Source of the DNA: Hofstenia miamia | Lineage: Eukaryota; Xenacoelomorpha; Acoela | Assembly: GCA_004352715.1 (NCBI GenBank) | Contig: SCFE01000115.1 | Location: 127,325 to 191,324 of the forward strand | Direction: 5' to 3' | DNA: 64,000 bases | Shown: in pieces, positions 36,140 through 47,114 of the stretch | How positions within the stretch are numbered: the stretch's first letter is position 1 | Layout: every line of letters begins with the position of its first letter | Program-made: the position numbers and the translations under genes | Notes under the pieces: model-generated | What the model was told of the DNA's origin: nothing | Databases searched by the model: none | The model's input: only the letters and a program-made list of their open reading frames with translations

Positions 36140-37139
36140 NNNNNNNNNNNNNNNNNNNNNNNNNNNNNNNNNNNNNNNNNNNNNNNNNNNNNNNNNNNNN
36201 NNNNNNNNNNNNNNNNNNNNNNNNNNNNNNNNNNNNNNNNNNNNNNNNNNNNNNNNNNNNNNNNNNNNNNNNNNNNNNNNNNNNNNNNNNNNNNNNNNNN
36301 NNNNNNNNNNNNNNNNNNNNNNNNNNNNNNNNNNNNNNNNNNNNNNNNNNNNNNNNNNNNNNNNNNNNNNNNNNNNNNNNNNNNNNNNNNNNNNNNNNNN
36401 NNNNNNNNNNNNNNNNNNNNNNNNNNNNNNNNNNNNNNNNNNNNNNNNNNNNNNNNNNNNNNNNNNNNNNNNNNNNNNNNNNNNNNNNNNNNNNNNNNNN
36501 NNNNNNNNNNNNNNNNNNNNNNNNNNNNNNNNNNNNNNNNNNNNNNNNNNNNNNNNNNNNNNNNNNNNNNNNNNNNNNNNNNNNNNNNNNNNNNNNNNNN
36601 NNNNNNNNNNNNNNNNNNNNNNNNNNNNNNNNNNNNNNNNNNNNNNNNNNNNNNNNNNNNNNNNNNNNNNNNNNNNNNNNNNNNNNNNNNNNNNNNNNNN
36701 NNNNNNNNNNNNNNNNNNNNNNNNNNNNNNNNNNNNNNNNNNNNNNNNNNNNNNNNNNNNNNNNNNNNNNNNNNNNNNNNNNNNNNNNNNNNNNNNNNNN
36801 NNNNNNNNNNNNNNNNNNNNNNNNNNNNNNNNNNNNNNNNNNNNNNNNNNNNNNNNNNNNNNNNNNNNNNNNNNNNNNNNNNNNNNNNNNNNNNNNNNNN
36901 NNNNNNNNNNNNNNNNNNNNNNNNNNNNNNNNNNNNNNNNNNNNNNNNNNNNNNNNNNNNNNNNNNNNNNNNNNNNNNNNNNNNNNNNNNNNNNNNNNNN
37001 NNNNNNNNNNNNNNNNNNNNNNNNNNNNNNNNNNNNNNNNNNNNNNNNNNNNNNNNNNNNNNNNNNNNNNNNNNNNNNNNNNNNNNNNNNNNNNNNNNNN
37101 NNNNNNNNNNNNNNNNNNNNNNNNNNNNNNNNNNNNNNN
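36140..37139. other. Assembly gap (1000 N)
   Basis: Exactly 1,000 N, probably nominal. The 5' half of element A (RT start, protease, gag, 5' LTR, about 4-5 kb) would have to lie here. The right edge is (TA)n (37140-37156). Confidence 0.99.
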
Positions 37140-37156
37140 ATATATATATATATATA

Positions 37157-37704
37157 TGCAAAAGCGTGTAAACTTTGTTTGACAATAATAGAAAATATTA
37201 TAATTTTGGGAAGTAATATTTTAAATTATTTTGCATATATGAATCATTTATGAATTTAAACTTTCATAGGAAATCCTTTTGAAAATTAGATCATAATTGC
37301 ATTTCCAGTTTTCAGTTTCAGCTTTCAAAAAATGCAAATGAGTGTAATTTACACATTATAGGATGCTAATTGCTAAATTATGAAAATTAGTGCTAATGTT
37401 TTTTCTGCAAAATAGAAAGAAAGTCGATTTAAATTATTCCGCCAGGAATTGTCTGACAAAATCAGAATTTGTTGTATCTACCAATCAGCGCACACCCGAT
37501 TCAGCTCTATTGGACAAATAAAGGATGACACAAAGCTATCTTATTTCTATCATTTTCAAAATGGGCTTCCGTTTTTTGAGAAATATTAGCATATTATCAT
37601 CTACGGTTTAAAGTTTAGCCTATTGGCTGTCGTCTTGCACATCCTCCAAATATCCTGTTCAACTGTGCAGAAAATTGGTATTCTCACCTAAAATTCAACG
37701 GATA
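37157..37704. other. 5' flank of the mesothelin-like gene
   Basis: Non-repetitive AT-rich sequence. No TATA box or initiator that I would call. Confidence 0.4.
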
Positions 37705-40248
37705 ATGCTTTTTACAGTTGTGTGTGTTTTGCTTTCTGTGAAAGCTATAATTACTCTTTCTTACATTGAAACTAGATTCCAAAGTGAATTCAATCAGCTT
37801 ATATTCTCCAGAGAAACTTCAATCCATTCCTTAAGAAGAGATCCTCGTTGGAAATCTGACTTCGGGAGGATCACTACTGGAATAGTTCTATATCCTAAGT
37901 TTCAAGAAATGCTCAGTTATTTTAACGTAAGTGAAATCTTAGACATTGTTCATAATCCAAATATTAACGTACTCGGATTCCGTGATATTCTTAACAAACT
38001 CGATCACGAAAAGCTCAGGAAAACCCTTTCTCAATTTGATTTGCGTCACCCAAATTTGCATAAGCCTTATATAAATGGTTTAATACTTCTGGCTGCAAAT
38101 AAAGGAGCACGATGCAAGAAATATTATCCGGGTTCATTTGTCTGTGAAAGCAAGACTCACTTACGGGTTTACAAAAATTTTCTCAGCAATTTGCCGCTCT
38201 CTCTTGCCCATGTTATCTACAAATCTCGTCCAGCATATCAAGACAGATTGTTTATATTTGTCCACAAACTTGAAGTAACATGGAAACAACAAAGTATTTC
38301 CACACAGAGGCTGCTTTCAATTGCATTTCAAAATATTGTTTCACGCCCTTTGAGCTTTTGGTCAAAAGAGGTAATTGAAACTGCCGGGCATTTAATAATG
38401 ACTTCGAGCCCATCATTGTTTGAAAACTTGAAAACCGAAGATTCTCTTAATATATTAATAAAACTTCTACCAACATTCTCACCTGATTCCAGTTATAGAT
38501 TTGTAGATAGTTTAATGAAGCACAGGACTATCCTTAAGGATGATAGATTCTTCATGCAACTTAGAGGTAAGGTATCGTTTATCAATCGCGATTATATTTT
38601 AAAATACCTTCCAATAAGTTTGTTGACACTAGACGTCTATTATAATTTTATGGATCCAACCATAAAGCAATCTATTCCTTTGTATTTTAAGATAATTAGC
38701 CTAAATAGAGGCAAAAATTATGATTCAGTCAATTTAAAGTTTATTTGCTACATTGATGAAGATGATATCGAGAATGTTGACTTAAAAGAAAAAGTGACAT
38801 CAATTAATCAGGAATGTCTCTCATCTTATCGTATACATTTGATAGCTAGTCATTACAAGGCAAAACAGGTCAATAGTAACAAACGATTAAGTTATGAGGA
38901 ACTAATGAAATTAAGGAAGATTGTTTTGGGTATGCCCCTAGATACAATAGAGAATATATATGAACATGATTCTCAAAGCTTCATTAAGGAATTGGATGCA
39001 GTATTTTTGCCACGTTTGTTTGCTTTGTCATTGTACAGATCCGCCAAAATTTTAGTGTACAAAGACCTTAGAAATCCAGCGGTCTTACAATCATTGCCTT
39101 TCAATGAAGTAAAATCAATAAAATTCTCAGACGATATGCCACCACTATTGAGCTTTTCTCATTGGCAAAAACTCCTTCTAATTGAAACCAATCCTCAAAT
39201 ACTTGAAGTTCACTCTCGTCTCAAACTATATAGTTCCTTCTCAAATGTTCCAATAGAAGATTGGTATGCGTATGTTCTAGATGCTCCTGATACTATGAAT
39301 GAGAAAGAAATTGCACAAGCTTCACGTAAGATCTTCCAAAAAACAAAAAATGTTTTGGAAGCTCTCTACAATTCAGCTTCAATCAAATCTTTGAACCACG
39401 TGGGAGTCTTTGCTCTTCATGGTCTAATTCTTTCAGAGTTTGATACGGAAGATCTTAGAGATGAAAATCTTTGCATTGATTTTATTGGAAAGATTGGAAA
39501 TCTGCCTAGATCACAAATCATCGGACACAAAAGAAGGCAATTCTTAAGAATGTACATGGAAACATGCAAAAATTCAATGCATCTTCAAGAATCCGATTTT
39601 CCAATTCTTGGAAATTTATCGTGCGATTTACCAGCAACTGTCCTACTAGATATTAATAAAGAAATCATAGTTAAAGTCCTTCCTTACTTTAAAAACTGCT
39701 TCTTATCATCAGACCAGTCTTCCGTATTGAAGAGAAAACTTGGAAGCGCTGCAAACTGGAATAAATTTTGGTTAATTGATCTTGGATCAACTGTGTGTGA
39801 TATATTGACGCCGAAGGAATTAGAATCCTTACCTGTTGATGTCAATGAATTAATTTTAAGCGAGGTTTTAAGAAGTCATAGAACACAAGAACCTTATTTT
39901 GTTGTTGGCTTTAACAATTCTCACAACATTCGAAATGAGCAAGACTGCAAAAAGACTGTTTTTAATATTTGGAAAAGAAAAAATGACAACTTAGTTCATT
40001 CGAAGAAATATCTTAGTTGTGGAGAAATACAATCAATAGGCAGAGGTAATATTTTATATCTATTAAATGATTTTGCATTATTAATTATATCTAAGAATCC
40101 AGAAAGAAATTTGTTGAATGTGGAATGTACCTTGGAATATGATAGGAATGATTTTCAAACTTCTAACATAGTAATAAAGGCACAAAGTTTGAAGTCAGTA
40201 ATAAAATATCAAATTTTAGCCCCATTACATATATATATATATATATAT
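37705..40248 (+). CDS. Secreted mesothelin/stereocilin-like protein, 3' truncated by gap
   Basis: Open for about 848 codons from ATG at 37705 into the gap. That ATG is chosen because it gives a signal peptide at once (MLFTVVCVLLSVKA); ten open codons precede it with no other ATG. The rest is a continuous leucine-rich helical protein with regularly spaced Cys. Repeated elements such as LGNLSCDLPATVLLDINKE, CDILTPKELESLP and CGEIQSIGRG resemble the 'LGxLxCxLxPexL' helical repeats of mesothelin, stereocilin and otoancorin, which form superhelical extracellular or GPI-anchored proteins. A GT donor at about 40046 (GGCAGAG/gtaat) could end the exon there, which would make the last 200 bases intronic. 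Signal peptide: seen. Family: inferred from repeat form, moderate confidence. Confidence 0.6.
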
Positions 40249-41248
40249 NNNNNNNNNNNNNNNNNNNNNNNNNNNNNNNNNNNNNNNNNNNNNNNNNNNN
40301 NNNNNNNNNNNNNNNNNNNNNNNNNNNNNNNNNNNNNNNNNNNNNNNNNNNNNNNNNNNNNNNNNNNNNNNNNNNNNNNNNNNNNNNNNNNNNNNNNNNN
40401 NNNNNNNNNNNNNNNNNNNNNNNNNNNNNNNNNNNNNNNNNNNNNNNNNNNNNNNNNNNNNNNNNNNNNNNNNNNNNNNNNNNNNNNNNNNNNNNNNNNN
40501 NNNNNNNNNNNNNNNNNNNNNNNNNNNNNNNNNNNNNNNNNNNNNNNNNNNNNNNNNNNNNNNNNNNNNNNNNNNNNNNNNNNNNNNNNNNNNNNNNNNN
40601 NNNNNNNNNNNNNNNNNNNNNNNNNNNNNNNNNNNNNNNNNNNNNNNNNNNNNNNNNNNNNNNNNNNNNNNNNNNNNNNNNNNNNNNNNNNNNNNNNNNN
40701 NNNNNNNNNNNNNNNNNNNNNNNNNNNNNNNNNNNNNNNNNNNNNNNNNNNNNNNNNNNNNNNNNNNNNNNNNNNNNNNNNNNNNNNNNNNNNNNNNNNN
40801 NNNNNNNNNNNNNNNNNNNNNNNNNNNNNNNNNNNNNNNNNNNNNNNNNNNNNNNNNNNNNNNNNNNNNNNNNNNNNNNNNNNNNNNNNNNNNNNNNNNN
40901 NNNNNNNNNNNNNNNNNNNNNNNNNNNNNNNNNNNNNNNNNNNNNNNNNNNNNNNNNNNNNNNNNNNNNNNNNNNNNNNNNNNNNNNNNNNNNNNNNNNN
41001 NNNNNNNNNNNNNNNNNNNNNNNNNNNNNNNNNNNNNNNNNNNNNNNNNNNNNNNNNNNNNNNNNNNNNNNNNNNNNNNNNNNNNNNNNNNNNNNNNNNN
41101 NNNNNNNNNNNNNNNNNNNNNNNNNNNNNNNNNNNNNNNNNNNNNNNNNNNNNNNNNNNNNNNNNNNNNNNNNNNNNNNNNNNNNNNNNNNNNNNNNNNN
41201 NNNNNNNNNNNNNNNNNNNNNNNNNNNNNNNNNNNNNNNNNNNNNNNN
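40249..41248. other. Assembly gap (1000 N)
   Basis: Exactly 1,000 N, bounded on the left by (TA)n (40230-40248). It must hide the 3' end of the mesothelin-like gene and most of ORF3 plus the 3' LTR of element B, together several kilobases, so its true size is larger. Confidence 0.99.
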
Positions 41249-41414
41249 CTTCCTGACGTCCTCTTTTTCTTGCACGGGCCTCAGCAAGCGGAGAAACATG
41301 TCTCCCACGCCTAGGTGAGGCATCTCGTCCAAGTTGGCTACCTTCCATCCTCCTTTGTACTCGGCGGCGGACAGGTGGAGCTGGCAACTCTCGTTTGCGA
41401 TTTATTGGTTTCAT
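41249..41414 (-). CDS. ORF3 start of element B (truncated by gap)
   Basis: ATG at 41414 overlaps the pol end (TAG at 41338) by 77 bases in another frame. The peptide begins MKPINRKRELPAPPVRRRVQ and is strongly basic, with GRDASPRRGRHVSPL. The N-terminus of ORF3 in element C starts at the equivalent place, which supports a separate initiation downstream of pol. Confidence 0.6.
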
Positions 41415-42672
41415 TCCTAAATGTAGTTATAAGATTTAAATCCCAAATGTTGGGATCATAAGTAGTTCTCGCCCTTCTTGGGGGGAGCATATGTGATTCT
41501 AAATTCTCAGTATTAACATTATCACAGTGATATTTGGTGTTGGAAAATTCATCCTCGGAAAAGCTAGTTAAATTATCATATTTTTCGTATACATTGACAC
41601 CGTTGTCTACTAACGTAAATTCGTTATTATCATCTATAATCACATGTTCTATATCTTTTATGGCTCTTTTAAGCCTTTGAAAGTGTACCGTTTTACCGTT
41701 GTTTAAGGTATATGTATTGTGATCAAGCACTTTTTCGATCATAAATGGGCCTTGCCAATCGTTTGCGAGCTTCCATACTTGATGACTATCAGTTGTAATT
41801 CGGGGTAAATAGGCAAAAACTTTATCACCGCGCTTATGAGGCTCACTGTACAATTTTTTATTAAAAGTTTTCTTTTGCCGGATGCTAGATTGATTGGTGT
41901 TATGACAAATTGTCAAGTGAATTTGTTGCATGTCAGTGATTAATCTATTTACATAACTTTCCACATTAATGTCAGCATATTTTGGAAACATCATCGCCAA
42001 TGAAGTAGCGGCTTCTCTGCCGAACATGGCCTTGAAGGGGCTAATACCAGTTGTTGTATGAACCGACGTATTATAAAAATACTCGACACATTCCACAATT
42101 CGTCTCCATTGTTTCCCAGCAGCTCAGGACAATGCTACCCAGATCAATTTAATGAGAGTGCGATTCAACCTTTCTACCAAGCCATTGGCCTGATGATGGT
42201 AAGCTGTTGTTAACTCGTGAATTACTTCCAATTCATTCATCAAAGCGCGTAAAAGGTTACTTTCAAACTGCGGACCTCTGTCTGAAACTAATTTGCGCAT
42301 TGGCCCATATTTGAGAATCCACTCTTTAAGGATTTTTTTGGCTACCACCTTGGCTGTTGTGCTGCTTAAAGGAATTATATGGGCGAACTTGGTGAAGTGG
42401 TCCACCATCACAAGTAAGTGCTGAAAGCCTTCATCATCTTTTGACAGTTGTTCTAAATCGATATGTACTAGCTCATTTGGACTTTCTGCTGATCTTGATT
42501 CCATTTTGGCTCGTTGTTGAGGAAAATGGTGGATGTTGTTAAGTAAGCATTTCTCACATTTGTCAATAACGTCTGTAACAGCAGTGCGGATCCCTGTGGT
42601 CACATATCTAGAGTTAAAAGTTTTCTTGGTTTGGAGAATGCCAAGGTGACCTTGCTCGTGAACCCTATGCAC
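41338..42672 (-). pseudogene. Integrase of gypsy element B
   Basis: Zinc-binding region (HRVHEQGHLG ... KCEKCLLN), core with catalytic Asp in HIDLEQLSK, Asp in LVSDRGPQFES and Glu in GLVERLNRTL, then a C-terminal domain with WQGPFMIEKVLDHNTYTL of the GPY/F type and an acidic tail. No chromodomain. One in-frame TGA at 42124. It is continuous with pol upstream, where a TGA (42679) and a two-base insertion near 42730 break the frame. Confidence 0.93.
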
Positions 42673-42701
42673 TACGTCTCATTTAAAGTATTCAGGAATA
42701 G

Positions 42702-44155
42702 CTAGGTGATTGTTATGTTTGCTTTTAGCATGTATAGTAAGCCTTTATCAGTCACATGCCAATTATAGCAATGAAAATATCGATTCACTTCTGGGGATGT
42801 AGGGAAATAGGGATCCCCCATCCTCTTCATTATCTGATCCAGGATCCAATCGCGATGTTGGTAATGAATAATTTCTTCTTCTGAAATCTCCTCTTTCAAC
42901 AGTATGGTTAGAATAGGCTTTCCGTTTTGGTCAGCATTAATTTCAGGTATCAACTGATACTCTGTATGGGGGATAAACAAAAACGGAACTTTTCCCCATT
43001 TGGTTTTTTAAGATCACGTTTGTAGCTTGGGAGAGCAGTCCAATAATCCGCATTCAAGTGTAATTTGCCAGGGCAATGTCTAATGGTGAAGGAGAAGTCA
43101 TTTAAGTACTTGATCCATCTTGTGACAATGTTTGATTTATTGCCACTGAACTTTTTTAACCAAGCAAGAGCGCTGTTATCAGTGTGAACAATACATTTGC
43201 GACCAAGTATAAAGTAGTGGAACTTCTTTAAGGACTCAACTAATGCGAGCATTTCGCACTTATTTGCGGCATAATTCCTCTCTGATGCTCTAAGTTTTCT
43301 GCTGAAGTACTGCACAGGACTTTTGACTCCATTAATGTCCTGGCTGAGGATCCCGCTAATAGCAACAGCACTAACATCACAGTTGATTATAAAATCCTTT
43401 GCATAATCCGGGGTATTCAAGGATGGTATTTTCTTGAGTTCCAATTTTATTCCATCTAGAGCTTGCTGTTCTTGCCAGGTCCATTTGAAATCAACGGACT
43501 TCTTTAACAAATTCGAAATTGTTCTTGTCTTATCAGTGAGATCAGGAATGAACATTCCATAATAGTTGAGGAAGCCCATCAAGCATTGAACGTCCTGGCG
43601 AGTCCTTGGCATTTCAATCTTGTCTAAGAAATCCTTTGTGTTATTTTTTATTGAAATCTTTCTGGGTTCTACGACGTGGCCAAGAAAAATTACCTTCATC
43701 TGGACTAACACACACTTTGTTCCATTTACTTTGAGTCCAGCTTTTTGTAACAAATCCAAGGTTCGACCAAGCTTATCTAAGTGTTCTTCAAAGGTGTTGC
43801 TTGCGACCAAAATGTCATCGATATACGCCAAAATTCCGGGCTCAAGAAGGTTTGCACCATCTTTGAGAATTTTAGTAACATATCTTTGGAAAGTAGCTGG
43901 CGTGTTGCATAGGCCAAAGGCCATATACTTCCATTCATATAGCCCATAAGGGGTTATGAAGGCTGTCTTTGAGATGTCTGAAGGGCGCATTGGTACCTGC
44001 CAGTAGGCTTTACATAAGTCTAGACACGAGAAAAATTTATATTTACTAGCATCATAGAGGAGATCTTCTATCCGTGGCAGGGGATACGCATCTTTAATCA
44101 TGATATCGTTTAGCTTACAAAAGTCGATACACAGCCGATACTTCTCGCCTTGTCA
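42702..44155 (-). pseudogene. Reverse transcriptase and RNase H of gypsy element B
   Basis: RT motifs are complete: FSCLDLCKAYWQVPM (motif A), YMAFGLCNTPATFQR (B), YIDDILVAS (C) and LKVNGTKCVLVQMKVIFLGH. RNase H follows with FIINCDVSAVAISG (A reads CDAS), KCEMLALVESLKKF and VHTDNSALAWLKK. Then the tether with ADYWTALPSY. Breaks: TGA at 44153, in the loop before RLCIDF, and a one-base deletion near 42990. It copies element RNA into DNA and removes the RNA strand. Confidence 0.95.
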
Positions 44156-45110
44156 AATAAACACGGTGGGAGTGGCATAAGGGCTGTTACTTCCTTGTAT
44201 TATTCTGCTTTCAATTAGGTCACTCAAGATCTTCTCTACACGGCACACTGGCAGCCGGATTGGACGATCATGTTTGAGTTCGATAGCGTGCTCCTCACCT
44301 AAGGCTTGACCAACACTAATAGTGCCATAGTTAAAGACATCGTGCTTACTATAAAGCAAGGATACCAGAGATTTTCTCTCCTTTTGATTTAAGTGAGGAT
44401 GAGAACTTTCAGTGACTGTTGGTACTTTTACCAGACTTGTGGGAGCTGCCAAATCATGCACGGTGGTGCATATTGGTAGACAAGTAACTGGGATATTTTC
44501 AACTCTCACCAGCACTCCTACTAATTGTAATTGAGACACTCCAATCTTGACCAAGGAAGTCGACCCATTGAGAACAGTGACATGCGTCTTCCCTCTTATT
44601 ACTTTGCACAAATCTGGAGAAAAAGAAACTCCACAGATATACTTGCCTCTTTGCCCTGAGATCATATTGTCCCCATTAATACTGGCATCTGAAGACACAG
44701 TGACTCAAGTCCAATGCTTGGGTTTGAGGAGTATGGGTTCGTCCAAGTCAAAAACAACTTCCTTATCAGGGATTGTAGTTAGTTGCATTGCTTCCTGATC
44801 TTTGATTGAAATCGTATTATTCTTGAAGNGTGTCTACTACCAACAGGTCTACTTAGAAGGGCTCTGCATGGATCTTGATGGATGCATCCTTTAATTGGCC
44901 TTTCAGTGAGAGAGGATTCCCAGAGGCATCAATCAGCTTCGCACTGGATGAGTACAATGAATCTCAATTTAAGCACAATTCTTTGCAACACTCGTCACTC
45001 AACAGGGATTAAGTTCTTCCTGATTAACTGAGTTATAACTAGCACATTGTGACTTTGTGCACATTTTACAGGAGGCGGCGTTCCAACTAATTTAAATCTT
45101 GAGATGTAGT
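44156..45110 (-). pseudogene. Protease and RT N-terminus of gypsy element B
   Basis: Aspartic-protease-like region: KLVGTPPPVKCAQSHNVLV, then LIDASGNPLSLKGQLKDA and VDLLVVDT, which match the C-terminal half of retropepsins. The DTG active-site triad is not visible and may be lost near the frameshift at about 44965 or in decayed sequence. The RT N-terminus follows, with EEHAIELKHDRPIRLPVCRV and GSNSPYATPTVFI. Interruptions: TGA at 44995, TAA at 44853, N at 44829, TGA at 44705. It is in a different frame from gag, so expression by frameshifting at about 45090-45110 is likely. Confidence 0.75.
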
Positions 45111-46883
45111 GGGGTGATCAGGTTCTAGATCAACCAGGTTGTCAACACACAAGGTTTTGGTAAGTGGTTCTTTGACAATAAAGCCTTCACCATCGGCAAC
45201 AAGCTGTACCTTGGCTTTACACTGGGATTTTAAATGTCCCTTCTCTCCGCATGTGTAGCATTTTACCGATGATAAATCAAACACCTTCTTGACAGGGGCA
45301 GGCTTCCTGAACTCGAAATTTCTCATTCCGGGCGCACCAGAGAACTTGTTGATATCATTATTGATCCGTTGTGAATTCTGAAGCATGTAAACCACGCTAA
45401 TGGCTTTGCGGATAATCTCATGGAGGCTATCCTCAGGATCACATCAAACTTCCAGCCAGTTTCTTATTGATGAAGGAAAACCTCTGCATATGTAAGAGAA
45501 TAAATCGTGCTTAGAGTATTCTTTTGAAAGACTGCTCAAACAGAACAGGCGTTCAACCTGGGTGATATAGTTGCGGATATCATTGCTGAATTTAAAAGAC
45601 ATGTTGCACAATAGTGTCTTGTACTGATGTTTGATGTGTGGTGCTCAATAATGGTCTTCAAAGAAACCCACCAACAACTGTAGTCAGTTTTGATGCCTCA
45701 GTCGAGCATCATGTATTGATTGTACGCCAATCCACTGAGATATAAGGGGAACTGCGACATGGCAGTCTCCTGTGAGTTCTTATGTTGCTTCATGGTCAAT
45801 TCAAATAGAAAAAAACCATTCGTCGAAAGACTGCGCCATGGCATCAATTTGCCCAGTGAATTTGGGTAGAACAGAATGCTTACTAAATAATTGTACCTGT
45901 CCATTGGACTCGAGAGGAAGAATGGACTTGTGATATCTCAGCTGACATTTAGAACTTGCTTTATCATTAAACGGGTTGACATCACTTACATGTTGCTCCT
46001 TGCATGCAGGAATGACCACGGTGCTTACTGGGTCAGGTAATGACTGAACATAGCCAGTTTGAGGAGTAGCTCCAGTGGTTAGAGTGGATACTTGAGTAAG
46101 AGCAGCCTGAGCGAAGGTAGGTTGACTATGTGAGGGAAGAGTAGAAGAAGGCACAGAAGAGGACACTCCACATAGAGAAACAGCTGAAGGAGGCTGGCTT
46201 ACGCCAATGAGCTGGACCACTCTGCTGATAATTCTCTCAGCCAATTCATCTAAGGCTTCATTCAACACAACATGGGTAACATATTCATCACGATTTTGGT
46301 TAGGTGACCTCTCTTCTGGACGATTGGAATTGTTAATAGAAGTCTTTAACTCGTGGATTTGTAATTCAAGAGCAAAGGTTGATTCCAACATCTGTCTCTC
46401 CATCTGTTGATATGCTACGTGTTGGGTGTTAATTTCAGCTTGCAAAGATTCAACCTGGTGTTCACTCTCCATCCTTAAAGCTACCTGTTGTGACAATTCG
46501 TCCCTCAAATGCTCGATTTTGGCGAGTTCCACATTGAATTGAGGTGTAGACTGCTGCTCATGACCACTGACATAACTGACATAACTGCGAGGACGCATTG
46601 GAATTGGTGGAGCATTCTGAGTGTTTAACACATGTCACATATTTATATGAAATGATGGACTCACACTCATTGCATTTGCATCGCTGTATGGAATGGTGGC
46701 AGCATTTTGATTATCATCCATCCTTTGGGTAGTAGGAGAAGAAGGTTGAGAAAAATTAAGTAATGATCCAACAGTACAAGGGGTAACGTCCTGGTTACCA
46801 GCGCTTGCACAGGGGACGCTCCAAATGGGAGAAGTCCCAAAAGTAGGGTAATAAATTACAGTATGACTAGAACCAGAATCCAT
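45087..46883 (-). pseudogene. gag of gypsy element B
   Basis: ATG at 46883. N-terminal Ser/Pro-rich part, then a coiled coil (VELAKIEHLRDELSQQVALR and following), a Pro/Thr-rich linker, a capsid-like domain (SFDEWFFS, SQFPLYLSGLAYNQYMML, KFSNDIRNYITQVERLFCL, HDLFSYICRGFP) and one CCHC zinc knuckle (CYTCGEKGHLKSQC, about 45260-45220). In-frame TGA codons at 46635, 45684, 45645 and 45444. Two compensating frame changes bracket about 45850-45710. It forms the particle and binds element RNA. Confidence 0.88.
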
Positions 46884-47113
46884 TAGACTTTAGAAAACAA
46901 AACAACAATTTCTAGAACTGGCAATGGGAGTACTCCCACACACACAGGAATGAAAAGTACCTACAAGGGGTAACAGTGATTAACAGACCAAAAAGGGAAG
47001 AAATGAACATGGCAGTACTTGGTAATAAATCCAATGTAAAGAAGCACTAGAAAAAGTAAAACAAACAAGAAGTTTAACAGTTAACATCAGCCAAATAAGA
47101 AACACAAAAGATT
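46884..47113 (-). other. Leader of element B between LTR and gag
   Basis: About 230 bp of non-coding sequence. The primer binding site next to the LTR cannot be identified, because a single N (47114) interrupts this junction. Confidence 0.6.
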
Positions 47114-47114
47114 N

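Noticed and set aside
30176-46883. TGA as a sense codon in this genome, suggested by TGA-only interruptions
   Set aside because: A/B comparison shows TGA opposite CAA or other codons in a pattern expected from CpG decay. The membrane-protein exon at 58.3 kb appears to end in TGA, and other genes end in TAA. Kept only as an alternative to test.
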